Notes: a model not told the origin generated them from the sequence alone. 64,000 bases of DNA from Copromyces sp. CBS 386.78 (GCA_030685235.1 MU839101.1:62001-126000), one strand, 5' to 3'; numbered from the stretch's first letter, positions 22,517 to 35,570 are shown. Numbers and translations are program-made.

Positions 22517-24778
22517 ATGAATTCAGATACCAGACGCATACAAAACCACCACCCTCCGCGCAGCCATCCCAAGAACTACTACCACGCCTACCCAGCTGAT
22601 CGCCAGCTCCGGGACTACATAACCAGCCCGACCATTATCATATCCGTTATCCTCCTCTTCCTATCCGCCCTCTATCAACTATTATTCAGCGATCAGCACA
22701 CCCGCACGCGCTTAAAGAACATTATCTGGGCCCGCGTGGTCGATATCATTCCGGCCACTCTACTCTTCAAAGTCGACGGCTTCCTCAACCCGCCGCTGTT
22801 CCCCAATCCTATGACGCCCGCAGAAATAGACACCTCGCATGAAGCCAAGAGCCAGGCTCTAGGGAGGATATTGGGTCTGGACAAGCCAGGAGGCGTCATG
22901 GAATCCGTTACTTCGGCTGGGCTTAAGGGCCTCAGCACTCTGTCTAGCGTTGGCTGGAGCTTTAACAACAACACTTCAGATCGACCGGCAGGACTAGGAA
23001 ACAACGACAACTCGTGTTACCAAAACAGCATTCTCCAGGGCCTTGCTTCGCTCCAGGGCTTGCCCGAGTACCTTGCCCGAGTATCTCAGATGGACAGCAA
23101 CACCAAGTCGACGATGCCAACCACACAAGCAATGGCCGGCCTCATCGCAACACTCAACGACAAGGCCAACTATGGGCGGTGCGTATGGCCACCCGGCGTG
23201 CTCAAGAACATGAGCACGTGGCAGCAGCAAGACGCACAAGAGTACTTCTCCAAGTTGCTGGATCAAATCGACAGAGAGGTGGCAAAGGCTACAGCGACCT
23301 ATAGGAAGTCCTTGGCATTTGATCGCGATCTGCTGCAGGATGATGGTGCTAGCAGCCACCACAGCGACGATAGCGGCTACCATAGCTCCAGTCAAACCTC
23401 ATCTGTTTCCGACGTCCAGCAGACCAAGAATCCGCTTGAGGGGCTTATGGCTCAGAGGGTAGTCTGTGTTAAGTGCAAGCACTTTGAAGGACTGACGTTG
23501 ATTCCCTTCAACTGTTTGACTCTGAATCTCGGTTCTGGACAACTTGGGTACGACCTTTACGAGAGGCTGGACTACAATGCCCGGGTTGAGTTCATCGAAG
23601 GCGTTCACTGTCCCAAGTGCTCACTGCTCAAGATGCAGCAGAAGATCAAGGGTCTGATAGTGATGCCCATGGTCGCAAATGACGAAGCTAGAGTTTCGGA
23701 GTTTCGTGAGAGGCTAGCGGCGGTGGAAGAGGCGCTCGAAGAAGATATGTTTGACGACAAGACGCTCGCTGAGAAGTGCAAGGTTCCGGCTAAGCAGCGA
23801 GTCGAGTCAACCAAGACGAAGCAGACGGCAATTTCTCAGCCACCCAAGAGCTTGGTTATTCACATCAACCGGTCGGTCTTTGACGAGAGGACAGGCTACA
23901 TGTACAAAGACAGTTCCGCTGTCAGGTTTCCCAGCATGCTGGATCTGGGACCTTGGTGCCTCGGAAGCGCGAAGAAGCGGGCTGATCTGGAAGGTGCAAA
24001 CGGTATCCTTCCAAGCTCGACCAGCAACGGTGACCAAAGCGCCGAAGACGAGGAGAAATGGAATGTTGAGCCGACGGTCTCCATGGTGGCGGGCTCCCAA
24101 CGCCCATCCACCCTAACTGGGCCAATCTATGAACTGCGTGCTGTTATTACACACCAGGGACGACATGATAGTGGCCATTATGTTTGCTACAGGAAGCATT
24201 ACATCAGCCCTCCCGAGAAGGAAAACCAGCCTGAGGTACCGCCGCCACAACTTGTTGCCGAGGATGAGGCTGACGCCCCGGATGCCCAGGCACCGGACCA
24301 GAAGCCGATTATCGAGACAATGGCCACGGTTGAAGAAGGCGCCCCAAGCGCTGCCTCGGAAGATGAAGAGAAGACGCTCGTGAGCGATGCTGAAGAGGAA
24401 GCTACCTCACAATGGTGGCGACTCAGCGACACGGACGTTTTTAAGGTAGACGAGGAGAGCGTGCTTGAAAGAGGGGACGTCTTTATGCTATTCTACGAGT
24501 GCGTCGAACCGGAAATGGCACGGATACCAGAGCGAGAACCAACGAGGACCCTATCTCCTCAAGCCGAGCTTGCCAGCCATGTCGATGACCAGTCAGAGTC
24601 CGTCATGCTGGTTGGGTCAGAGAAGCCGGAGGATGTGGAGATGGTTAAGGCCGAGGCTCCGAAGGCTGTGAAGGATGATACGACACCAAACGGAACGGTG
24701 ACGGGTGAACTGCCAGAGACTAAGGTCCAACAGGCGGACCCAGCTACGGCGTCGGAGAGCATGGAGCAAGTTGACTAG
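22517..24778 (+). CDS. Membrane-anchored ubiquitin-specific protease (USP family)
   Basis: A single-exon frame encodes 753 residues. A membrane segment (about residues 36-57, SPTIIISVILLFLSALYQLL) follows a basic N-terminus. The USP fold begins near 155: the Cys box reads GLGNNDNSCYQNSILQ with Cys167, a zinc-ribbon C-x2-C pair (CVKC, then CPKC) lies near 316-365, and the His box HDSGHYVCYR holds His554. The closing motif WWRLSDTDVF and VFMLFYECV complete the domain. An acidic, Glu-rich tail follows. The third catalytic position is Ser637 where most USPs have Asp or Asn; USP30 also has Ser there and also has an N-terminal anchor. The enzyme should remove ubiquitin from proteins at an organelle membrane (mitochondrial outer membrane or ER). 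Candidate yeast relatives are Ubp1 and Ubp16; I cannot decide between them. Confidence 0.9.
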   Translation: MNSDTRRIQNHHPPRSHPKNYYHAYPADRQLRDYITSPTIIISVILLFLSALYQLLFSDQHTRTRLKNIIWARVVDIIPATLLFKVDGFLNPPLFPNPMTPAEIDTSHEAKSQALGRILGLDKPGGVMESVTSAGLKGLSTLSSVGWSFNNNTSDRPAGLGNNDNSCYQNSILQGLASLQGLPEYLARVSQMDSNTKSTMPTTQAMAGLIATLNDKANYGRCVWPPGVLKNMSTWQQQDAQEYFSKLLDQIDREVAKATATYRKSLAFDRDLLQDDGASSHHSDDSGYHSSSQTSSVSDVQQTKNPLEGLMAQRVVCVKCKHFEGLTLIPFNCLTLNLGSGQLGYDLYERLDYNARVEFIEGVHCPKCSLLKMQQKIKGLIVMPMVANDEARVSEFRERLAAVEEALEEDMFDDKTLAEKCKVPAKQRVESTKTKQTAISQPPKSLVIHINRSVFDERTGYMYKDSSAVRFPSMLDLGPWCLGSAKKRADLEGANGILPSSTSNGDQSAEDEEKWNVEPTVSMVAGSQRPSTLTGPIYELRAVITHQGRHDSGHYVCYRKHYISPPEKENQPEVPPPQLVAEDEADAPDAQAPDQKPIIETMATVEEGAPSAASEDEEKTLVSDAEEEATSQWWRLSDTDVFKVDEESVLERGDVFMLFYECVEPEMARIPEREPTRTLSPQAELASHVDDQSESVMLVGSEKPEDVEMVKAEAPKAVKDDTTPNGTVTGELPETKVQQADPATASESMEQVD

Positions 24779-25442
24779 GACTCGGGCTACGACAGCTCCT
24801 GTCCGATCCATTATTGGTCATCGAGTCCCGTGAGGCGGTGGCATGGTATTGCGAGGAAGATTAGTCCGAAGCATGTTCACTTGAGGCGTCAAGGTCCGAG
24901 ACGTGTTTTTTCTGCATAGCGATACGGCGTTCGGGATGGAAATGGACGGGCTGCCGAATGCCCAAGCGTCAAGTTAAGGGCCTGTGGCTGCATTAATATT
25001 GTGTTTTTGATAGTGGTTTTTAGACATTGGTTTTTGTATCTTGTTGCTGTTGGGAAAAGCCCAAGTGTAATCAGGAATGGAAGAGCAGGAAGTAGAGCAG
25101 TACGAGCAGCGACTTGATGTATTTGTTACGGTCAAGATAGACAAATCAGTGTATCTACAAGCACAGCCTTATCGTATTCTGAGACGAAGCTACGATATCA
25201 ACACAGCGCTCCTGACTTATGTCGGTGGTTCATCTCATTATTGTGAGCTCCTTGCTGCGAACGACGCTCGGGTACATCGATATTTTGTGAACTGGTGGAG
25301 TGCGTGTTGTTGGATGGCAGGCCCACGAGCAATGAGCCAATAGGATCCTTCAAAAGCTTATCGACACGCTTTGATCTGGGTCAGTCAGCCTACAAGTAGT
25401 GTATGCACGTCAAAATGTCAGGTACGGGCCGGCGTTAAGTGC
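24779..25442. other. 3' flank of the protease gene up to the transposon block
   Basis: Normal base composition continues to the copia target-site duplication. A short open frame at 25077-25343 has no recognisable motif and I do not call it a gene. No RIP-like change is evident in this flank. Confidence 0.5.
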
Positions 25443-25447
25443 ATGTG

Positions 25448-25613
25448 TGTCAGACGGCAGGGGATATGTACGTGCATAGTTACGGGATTGAGGAGTAGAT
25501 TAGTGCGGGATTTATACCAGATGCCAGATATCGAGCCAGGTGCGGATTAGCACAATAGAATATATATAATACAGCTACGTTGAACCCCCTACTTTTAGAC
25601 TTATATTATTACA
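25448..25613 (+). repeat. Copia left LTR
   Basis: It is 166 bp, starts TGTCAGACGG and ends TTATTACA. It differs from the right LTR at 20 positions, all transitions. Its outer 100 bp carry 2 of the C-to-T changes and its inner 66 bp carry 10. Confidence 0.95.
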
Positions 25614-27480
25614 ATTAAGAGTCTTATTGATTTAATCGTTTAAAGCTATCGCTAGCGATTTAATAACCGAAAACCGAAATAATAATATCTTCGTCTACGA
25701 CTAAATCTAATAATAACGTTATATTTAACGTACTTAAGAATTGGCCTGCGTAGGAAGATACCTTTATCTCTTAGGCTTAAAATTTCGACCTCTAAAAGTA
25801 TATTAATTTAATAAACCGCATACTTTAACCTATTAACTTAGAAGAACCTAATATTATTAATTATTAAGGTATACCTTCTGAAGGGGAGACCCCCGCCGAA
25901 TGTAGAACTAGGGAGGGAGAGCTTTCTAACGCGGTGCGGATTTACGGCTTTTTTTATAAGTGCAATTATTGTAATTATATAACTGAGAAATAGGACTAGC
26001 GTATTAAAATTAAGGCCCTTTCGGACTTAAGTATTAAAAAGACTACGTTAAATCGATAAATAACCGAAACCGTTAGAAATTAATATTATAAAATTAATTT
26101 TATTTAATAATATTAAATTATATAAATAGTATAATAACTTTTCTAAATCCGCTTCCTTTAATAATTATAAGGCTAAGAAGTTTATTAGGGCTATCCTTTT
26201 TAATCTTTTTAAATCCCCCGCGAAAGGAAATTACGACTAATTTAATTAGATTTTCTAATAAGAATGGGCTATAGCCCTCTATATTGTTTAATAAATCCCT
26301 AGTACTAACGAACCCGATTTTTAATTTCCAAAATTCTATAATACGATTAGATTTTCTCCTTATAATAGTTAGGTAGAAATTTACTAGTTCTAATATAATA
26401 AGAAGATTGAAGAAAATCCTAATTTTTAAATCTCTTTCCGAACTATAGTTAAGGATTTTCGTAAGGTAATAATAGTGAACGCTATTTAGGGAAAAGGTTG
26501 CGCCCCCCCGCTTAAAGGTATAATATTTGCGGCTACGTTAAATAATAAGCCCGCTAAAGAGGACGTTTTTAATAACGATAAATAATTTAGCCCGAGGGTA
26601 GAAGGATGGGGAAAGGCTATAAAAATAACTAGTAAAAAATCTATTTTTAAAAAAATATTAATAAGAATAAGCGTACTTCTTCTTCGTCCCTACCTTCGTT
26701 AAAGAAACCCCGATTATTATATAAATTCTATAAGTTTTATAATTATAAATTAGAATAATATTATTATATAAAGCTATAAATAGCTTTCGATAGTTAGGTC
26801 GAATCCCCTATTATTTGGAAACGGGTAGAAGGGAATTTAAAGAAGGATAAGTATTTTAAAGAAGTTATTAATTACTTTAAATAAATAAACGAAGATAATA
26901 AGAATTAATTCGGTTGCTAAATTAGCAAGAATAGTTTTTTAATACCTACTATAGATTACTATAGTACTATATATTTATTAAGAAATTTAATAATCTTTAA
27001 TTTAGGTATAATAATCTATATCTTTAATAAGGTTAATCGATTCGATAATTTAAATCTTATAAACCTTAATAATTATATATAAGTTAAGGATAAATGTATA
27101 TTTATTAAAGGATACGGTAATATTATATTAATAATTTAAAATAATAAAGGGGGTTGTAATTTATATTTTACTAATATCGCTTTAGTATTAAATATAATTT
27201 ATAATTTCGTTTCTTTAAGAAAATTCGAAGAGGAATAGATTTTCTAAAATTATAAAAATAGTTATTTATATTCTAATTTTATAAATTCCCTAATTTATAA
27301 TATTTATTCTTATTATAATTAATTTATATTAAAGTATATCCCCTTATAGAATAATAATTTTAACGAATCTTTTTTTACTATATAGTATTCTAATTATTTT
27401 AAGCGGAAGTTCTAAGAGGGAAATCCTCTCCGTTAATATTTTCGACTTAGTTACCCTAGCCCTAATACCTTCGCTAAATT
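25614..27480 (+). pseudogene. Copia gag and protease remnants
   Basis: The plus strand shows a CCHC-like zinc knuckle near 26720-26770, where the spacing C-x2-C-x4-H-x4-C survives with Cys and His codons turned to Tyr (TGT to TAT, CAT to TAT). A protease-like stretch at about 26940-27300 includes LYFTNIALV and NFVSLRKFEEE, matching the copia pattern before integrase. Numerous stops come from CAG/CAA-to-TAG/TAA and TGG-to-TAG changes. Confidence 0.7.
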
Positions 27481-28440
27481 TACCGAATAAATATATAATA
27501 TTTAGTTAAAGGGATTAAATTTAATTTATTATAATTTATACGTAAAGGCTAAATTAAAGCGTTAAGTACGTAGGGAGGCTCGGGATTACTTCGAAGGATC
27601 CGGATTATATTTTACTATCGATTTCTTTTTATATAAGAAAGTAAAATTCGGTAGTATAAAGTATTCGAATTTAATAATAATTATAAATTAATAATTTAAA
27701 TTTATTTAAGTATATTATTTAGGCAATTAAAAAGCGGATTTTATTATGGCCTATTTAGAATCCCTATTTATAAATTTGTAGACGAAATACTAAATAGTAT
27801 TTTATATCGTTAAATATAATAATAAAATAACGAATAGTAAGAAAATTACTACTTAATTCTCTAATAAAAGGATTGATATCGAGCCTTTAACGCTTTATAT
27901 ACAAATTTAAAACGGCGGCGTAGAGCGTTTAAAGGGTATAATTAAAATTAAGGCGGTAGTAATACGTTTAGGTATAAATCTACCCTATAAATTATAATTA
28001 GAAATTATTAGAGTAATTACGTATCTATATAATTTAATTCCTAAAGTTAAATATTATTAGAAATCCCCTAAAGAGAGATTTAAAACGTTTTATTAATTTA
28101 AAAATAATATTATCCTACTAGTAGATCCGTCCCTAATTATCGTATACTTTAAAATTTATAGTTGTAAAGTTTTCGCCCTTTCTATAGAGGTAATAAAGGA
28201 GTAGAATAAAACTATAAAATTTAAAGACTATATATAAATTAAGTATTTAGTAGGGTATTAATTAATTAATATTTATTAGATTTAGAATTTATATACGAAT
28301 ATTATTATTATTATACGAAACGTCGTATTTAATAAAGACGAGGTATTTTCTAATAACGTTAAAGAAATTTATAATACCCTTAATATCTCCCTTAAAGAGT
28401 TAATTATATAATTAAGAAATTTCTATTAAATAAATACTGT
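27480..28440 (+). pseudogene. Copia integrase remnant
   Basis: The plus-strand frame contains IEPLTLYIQIQNGGVERLKG and, further on, IRLGINLPYKL and YLYNLIPK. These correspond to the copia integrase segment around its catalytic Glu (P-x-Q-NG-x-ER) and the downstream conserved helix. In-frame stops interrupt it. Confidence 0.75.
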
Positions 28441-29169
28441 ATAAATAGATTTCTTCTAATTTAGTATTATTAAGGAGAAAGTTTTTAGCCCTGTTATTTA
28501 AAGTTTTCTAAACGAATCGAATATATTAGGGGAAGAAGAAGAATTTAGAATATAAAATTTATAAATAGGTTTAGAGAATTTGCAAGGGTTTTTAAAGGAA
28601 CCCTTATTAATACTACTAATATAGAGGTCGTTAGATTTCTAAGATACAATTTTAAATTTAAAGGATAAGGAAGAAGGGTATTTACTAACCTTTTTTAAGA
28701 GCCTAGCCGTATTCCTAATAACCGACCTCTTTTAATTTAATAAAGATTTATAGCTAACTATAAATTAATATTTTATATAGGCCGTATCCTTTATATCCGT
28801 ATAGGGGAATAGACTAATAAGTATTTAGGGAGATAAGGTTGTAAATTAAGCCTTCTTGGAAGAAATAAGAAAGAGGGAGATCGAAGTCGACCCTAGCTAT
28901 AATTTTAAATCGAAGATAATAAAGGAATTTATATATCGCTATAAAGTAAAAAGTATATTAAAAACCCTTTATCGGTCTAATTTTCTACCCCTTCCTAATA
29001 ACTATAAATAATTTAATTCTTATCCCTTTAGAAATTTTTTTAAAGAAGTAGAAAAAGAATACTTAGATAAATATAGGGATTTTAAATCCTAAAAATAAGT
29101 TAATACCGAAGAATTTAGAAATAACGAAATATTCGGTTCAATATAAGTATATATTTACAAATTCGATTA

Positions 29170-30421
29170 AAACAGCCGTTTCTTTAAGTATAAAATATAT
29201 TTAATTATACGTAGAAATTAATAATTTAAGGATGGCGTGCGAAAAACGTACGTAATAATTCTAACAATTAAATCGTTTTATATCTTAATGGCGATAGCGG
29301 CCTACTTTAACTTTAATTTAATTTAATACAACGTAAAAAACGCGTTTATAAATATATTATTCAATAAGCTAGTATATATAAAACCTCCCTCTAATTATAT
29401 AAGGAAAGGCTAGGTATTCTAATTATTATAAATATTATATAGTTTATAGAAATTTCTTCTCTTCTAGTAATAAGAATTTATTAGAACCCTAATTATTATA
29501 AATATAAATCCGCTCCCTATAGAACTTAATATCTTCGTTAAAAATAACATTTTTTTATTTTTTTACGTTAATAATATTATTATTATTTATAAGTATAGGA
29601 ATTAGGAGATCGCTACCGCTAAGAGGGTAGTAATTATTATAGAGAAAAAATATTAATTAACTAGTAGAGATTTATTAAAGTGGTTCCTAAGTATTAAAAT
29701 TATTTGAAACTATAAGAAAAGGCTAATTTGGCTTTCTTAGTGTAAATATATCTAAAAGATCGCTGATAAGGTAAAACGAATTAAGAAATTATATATAACC
29801 TTAATAGCTAAAGAGGAATTATTCTCCTACTAAAATAGTATTATACTATACGAAATCGTTACGTATTAGGTAAAGATCGGCTCTATCCTTTATATTGCCG
29901 TTATATTACGATTAAACGTCGCTTTCCCGGTCTTTAAATTCGTTTAATTTAATTCTAACCCTAGTCCTACTTATTATATAGTAGCGGATTGGGTAATCTT
30001 CTATTTTTTTATAATTTAAAATTTCGCTTTTTAATTAGGTAATAAAGATTATTAGGACTTTTATATTATAATTAACTCCTTATTTATAAATAATGCTTTT
30101 AATCGTAAAAATTTATAAGTATTCGTAATACGGTTGCTAGGTGGTATTATTAATTAGTGTGCTAATAAGTAAGATATTATTACAATTTTATTAATAGAGG
30201 CTAAATTATTATTTTTAAATTAAAGTACTAAAGAGGCAATTTACATCCGCTACTTATTTAACGAATTTACATTAGGTTTCCTAAATTAGGAGGGGACTTT
30301 TATAGGGTATAATAATAAGTAGACAATCTACTTTATTATAAAAGAAGGAATATAATTCGTTATAAAATTTAAATATATAAACGTATATAAATATTAGTTA
30401 AAGTAAGTATAAAAAAGGAAA
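29170..30421 (+). pseudogene. Copia reverse transcriptase and RNase H remnant (left part)
   Basis: Readable copia RT motifs include DVKNAF-like VKNAFINILFNKLVYIKPP and the YVDD box decayed to FYVNNIII (Asp to Asn). RNase H traces are ANKQDIITILLIEAKLLFL and YLFNEFTLGFLNQ. The sequence is cut at 30421-30426 by the nested gypsy element and resumes at 37866. Confidence 0.8.
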
Positions 30422-30426
30422 TTAAT
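30422..30426 (+). repeat. Target-site duplication TTAAT, left copy (nested gypsy)
   Basis: TTAAT directly precedes the left gypsy LTR and is repeated exactly at 37866-37870 after the right LTR. Confidence 0.9.
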
Positions 30427-30681
30427 TATCACAGGGTTAGACCTGTGATGTGCTGTGCTGCACTGACTGCACATATGCTGTGCCGACCAGAGCCTAGAGC
30501 TCTAGCTACGTATATATCATCGTTACGTGCAGCCTCACGTACCCGTATACGGTTTAATCTATAGGGTTCTTACTTATATATAGCCAGACCTCCGCGTATA
30601 CTTCCTTTCTCTCCTCCTTTCTCCTTATATAACAACGTATATTTTATTATACCCCCTACAGTACTATTTCGCCCCGTAATA
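30427..30681 (+). repeat. Nested gypsy left LTR
   Basis: 255 bp. Its outer 114 bp retain CA/TG dinucleotides that are lost in the right LTR, while its inner part is depleted of them. It differs from the right LTR at 47 positions, all transitions. Confidence 0.95.
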
Positions 30682-31559
30682 GTTTATTATATTTAATTAT
30701 TATACTACGCGCGCTTATTTAATAAGAAGAAAATTATTTGTATTAATTATAGTAATTAATAATTAAAATTCGACCCTACGCATTCCCGACTTAAATTGCG
30801 AACTTAATTATTAAATTAAGTAAAATACTAAGACGAATATTATTAAAATCGTTCGTACTCTCTTTATTTCCCTTATATTTAAAAATATATTAAATTTAAC
30901 GATTAATATCTAATTCTATTGCCCCTAAAGCTTAGCTTATAACCGATAACTTTATTACTATTATAGTTATTAATATTATCGTAATAGCTATTAATTTAGA
31001 ATACTAAGACGATTTAACGGTTTTTATTTAAACGTTCGAAGGCCTCTATTATTAAGCGATTAAAGTTTTAATCCCTATTTCTTAGGCGTATAATTTCGCT
31101 AATTTTCCCGTTTTTCAAACCTTCTTCTCCGCTTTCTATTGCTTACTCTACAACGACGTAGTCGCAACTAGAGTTAACGTTCGCGATTTCGAAGAAGACC
31201 TTATTGTAACTAGAAAGGAAGTCGTTTATTTATATATTCGTATTAGAAATTTCAATTATAAAATTGTATGTAAAGAAAGTAATATCGCGACTATCCGTAC
31301 TTAATATTTATTCGCTATTTAAATTAACGTAAAGGATTATTAAGATTAAATTAAATTACTCTACGAATAAATTACTATTCTTAAAAAAGAATTTAATAAT
31401 TTCTGTATAATATTTGCGGCCGCTTTTTAATTCTAAAAGGACCGTTATTAAAAAATCTTTTTCGATTTTCGTATTTAATTCCTAAAAAATAACCTAATTC
31501 CCCCGCCATCCCCTAATTTAACCCCTTTACCTTTTAACGTATTTAATAATTTCGGTAAC

Positions 31560-32760
31560 GATAATAATATAATAAGTGCTAGTAAGAATAGTAACGGCTA
31601 TAAGTTAATATTGTATATTATTATTACCCCCGCCTTTAATAATAAAGGATTGTTAATCGAACGCGTTATTAAGTATTGTATTTAATATATATATATAAAG
31701 TTTATTTAAATAAATAAACTTAAAATCTTTACCGACGAACGCCCTAAATTTTCTTTTATCGCTTATTCTATCGAGGGTATTCCGTTCGAAATTATTGAAA
31801 CCGAATTGAATAAGGCTATCTTCGGCGAACTTTATAAGTAGGTTATAACCTTCAAATTAATTAACGAATTAAATAAAAAGTATAATAATATTAATATTAT
31901 TATAGAATCCCGCCGTACTTTTGAAGATTTTAAAATATTTAAAAGTATAAAATAGATTAATTTTGAAAAAAAATTCGTTATATTCGTTAATAAATATAAA
32001 TTCGATAATAGTATAAAGATCTATTACTTCTATTAAAAAATCAACGATTATATTCACTTCGCCCTTTTTTACTAACGTCCTTAGTTTATTAATAATAAAT
32101 TTAACGAATAATTTAAAACTGTTTGCAACTTTGCTAAAATATTAAAAGATAAGGATTGGTATAAGAAATAGATTAATTTATTTTATAAAGTTAATATAAT
32201 TAATGCTTTTATTTTTACCGGTCGTTCTAGTACTTTTGCAATTAAAATAATTGTTAGCTAAGGCGGTAATATAATAAATTTTAATATTATAACGGAAATA
32301 GATATTTAAATATTTCGTATAATCGAAGTTAGTATTTTTAAATACCGTATAAAGATAAGTATTTATACTTACTACGGAAGGTCCGGCTATTATTCTGCCG
32401 ATTATTGCGCCCGTATTAATTTTAAGAAGGAGGTTAAGCCTTGTAATAATTATAATAATAAGAATTGTAGTAGTAGTAATATAGGTAATAATAGCGGTAA
32501 CTGTAATAATAATAGCGGCGGTAATAATAACGGCGGTACTAATAATATTGGTAATAGTAATTGTAATAATAATAGCGGCGGTAATAATAATGTTAGTAAT
32601 AACGGTTAGTAGCCTACTTAAGGTTAGTATAATTACGGTTAATAGCGCTCTAATTATAGCGGCGGTTATTATATTAACGCTATAAACCCTAGTATAGGAG
32701 TTCCGGCCCCCGGTATTCTAGTTCCCGGTTATTATAACCCCGTTCCCGCTTATTAACCCG
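31560..32760 (+). pseudogene. Gypsy gag remnant with CCHC knuckle and Asn/Gly repeat
   Basis: Gag-like sequence (FSFIAYSIEGIPFEIIETEL, KKFVIFVNKYKFDNS) matches the better-kept copy at 63375-63701. A decayed CCHC knuckle (YTYYGRSGYYSADYCA) lies near 32360-32415. An Asn/Gly-rich low-complexity tract built from AAT and GGC/GGT codons follows at about 32440-32607, with a duplicated block starting near 32500 and 32560. Confidence 0.75.
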
Positions 32761-34299
32761 GCTTTATTAGCCCGGTTATAGGTAACGAAAATAGTTCTAT
32801 TTTAAGTTAGGGAAATATATAGCCTCCTAATTAAATCGTATTTAAAAGTATAAATTTAATAGATATAGAGGAAATAATAGGACCGTCCCTATACGGCTAA
32901 ATATTATTAAAATAAATAGATCTTTAGTAAATAGCCGTTATAAATATCTAAATTTATTAAATCTTTTTATTTATTTATTCTACGGACTATATAAGCTATA
33001 TTATATTATTTTTATTAATAGTGGATATATTACCCTTAGTTTTATTAATCGTTATTTCGTTTACTATTACTGTTTCCCTTTTCTTCCGTTCGCCGTTCTT
33101 AAATTACTATATTTTGTAAATAGTTAAATTAAGGGTAATATTATTTATTTCTCTAAATTTATAATATAGGTAGGAATTTACTATAAAGTTATTAATTTAT
33201 TAATTTACAATTTAGTTAAGAATAACCTTATTATTTTAAGTTACTTGTAGTTCGTTTATTACGCCCTAAATATTAATTAGTTTAACGATTTTCTTTAGTT
33301 TAATTCTATTTGTAAATAACGTAGCTATTTCCCGCCCGGGAGCTCTAACCGCGCTATTCCACTTTCGAACCGCTACTTTACAATTCTACGACTGCTAATT
33401 CAATATTTATACCAGAATTTAACGGTAAAAGATATAAATAATAAAGGCGAATTTAATTAATATAATAAAATAATAATTATTAAACGGTTATTTATTTCTA
33501 CTATAATTAAGCGTATTATTTGTTAATAATTCTACCGTTTTAAATATAGGGTTGTTAACCGGTTAGGTATTACCCCGCTTAGAAAAATAAGAGGTGGTAA
33601 TGTAATTATATTATTAGTTTTACCCCCGGTACTTCTTTTAATTCCCCGCCTAGCGCCCTACTAATAGGTTGGCGGCGTAAAAACTTTTGCGGTAGACTAC
33701 CGAATCCCGGTCCGGCTCTATAATATCTCGGCTAGTCCTATTAATTTTAACGATATTAAGGAACTTTTAGCCGCTATTTTTAATTAGTTAACGGAAATTT
33801 ATAAATTCCCGATTATCCGTATAATTCGGGCTAATTTAGACGAAAATATCCGTAGGTTAACTGAAGAAAACGAGAAGTTAGAAAAAGAGGGACGGATTTT
33901 AGACCCTTAGAGTATAAGCGATAATTTTACGCTAGATATAGTAGTAGAAGTATTATTAAGTAAAGGTTAATGTTTTAAATATTTTTTCGGTAGTAAATAT
34001 TATTATTAGATTAATGCCCTGGTAGGGAAGGGAGACGAAGCCGCGTTAAGGGCAATGAAAATTTCTAATTTTATTAAAATTAATGGTATTAATGATAATT
34101 TTCCTTATTATGAAGAAGTAATTAATAAATATTTTATAGTAAATAGTATTACTATTAATAAAATTACGTTTAAGGACGTAGTTAAATTCTACGAAAAAAT
34201 TAATAAACTTTTTAAAATAGTCGTAGAAATTTAAACTAAATTTCCGCGATAATATTAGTATTATATATAAATTTTCTTATAAGAGGGAGTGGATATTCT

Positions 34300-35570
34300 T
34301 CCTCCCTATAGGGTATATAATTTGAAAATTGAATTCCGTTTGGGAGTAACCCTTCCTACTTCCCGCGGGCGTACGTTCAATTTTAATAAGCTTAATATTA
34401 TTAAAAAATAGGTCGATAATATACTTTAGAAAAAATTTATTAGGCTTTTATAATTAGAGGCTTTAATATTTCTACTCCTTATTAAGAAATTAGGAGGCGG
34501 AGTCCGCATTTATATTAATTATTATAATGTTAATAATGTTACCCTTAAATCCCGTTATCCCTTCCTATTTATTAAAAAAACCTTTAATGCAATCTACCGT
34601 ACTAAAATTTTTACGAAATTTAATGTAATTATTACTTTTAACCGTATCCGTATTAAATAAGGATACGAATAATTTACCGCTTTTATAACCTGGTTTAACC
34701 TATTTAAATCCTTAATTATTCCTTTTAATTTATAAAGCGCCCTAAGTACATTCTAGAATTATATTAATAATATCTTATACAATATTCTTAATATTTATAC
34801 TACCGCCTACCTCAATAATATCTTTATTTACTCCAATAATATTAAAGACTACGAGTAGTATATTAATAACGTCTTCAATAAATTAGTAAAAACGGGCTTT
34901 AATATTAATATTAATAAATATAAATTCCATATAATAAAGATAAAATACCTAAATTTAATTATTACGCCTAAAAGTATCGAAATAGATTTAAAAAAGGTTA
35001 AAGCTATTATAGATTAGTAAGTATTAAAATTAAAGAAGTCCCTACAATCTTTTTTAAGTTTTATAAACTTCTACCGACAATTTATAAAAGATTTTTTAAT
35101 AATAGTTACTCTGCTTTACGAATTTACGAAGAAGGACGCCGGATAGTCTTAGGATAATTGTTATTAAGCCGCTTTCAAAGCTTTTAAACGGGCGTTTATT
35201 AGTAGACCTATATTTAAGATCTATAATTAGATTAAAAAGATTGTAGTCGAAATAGACGCCTCTAACTAGGCTATAGGTAGTACCCTTTCTTAATACAGAA
35301 ATAATAATATTTTCTATTCTATTATCTACTTTTCGGCTAAATATAATTCCTAAGAATATAATTATAATATATATAACAAGGAGTTATTCGCAATTATTAA
35401 AGTATTAGAAGAATGGAAGCCGGAATTAGAAAGAGTTTAATAACCGTTTAATATCCTTATAGATTATAAGAACCTCTAAATATTTATAATTAATAAATAG
35501 CTAATTTAGTAGTATATACGCTAATTTCAATTTTTATTTTAATTTAACTTCCTAATTAAATATATACCGG
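34300..35570 (+). pseudogene. Gypsy reverse transcriptase and RNase H remnant
   Basis: The readable series is VDILPPYRVYNLKIE, RYPFLFIKKTFNAI, then a decayed YLDD box (TTAYLNNIFIYSNN, both Asp to Asn), FYRQFIKDF and the RNase H stretch VVEIDASNQAIG with YSAKE-like FSAKYNSQEYNY. The layout is the standard gypsy RT to RNase H order. Stops interrupt every long frame. Confidence 0.85.

Noticed and set aside
25077..25343. 88-codon open frame downstream of the ubiquitin protease
   Set aside because: No motif, no splice partner, and it lies in the likely 3' flank.
31869..32057. 62-codon minus-strand frame in the nested gypsy
   Set aside because: It is antisense to the gag remnant and made of AT-rich codons, hence chance.
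32440..32607. CRISPR-like look of repeated AAT/GGC blocks
   Set aside because: The repeats have no unique spacers of constant length, lie in a coding tract of a retroelement, and the genome is fungal.
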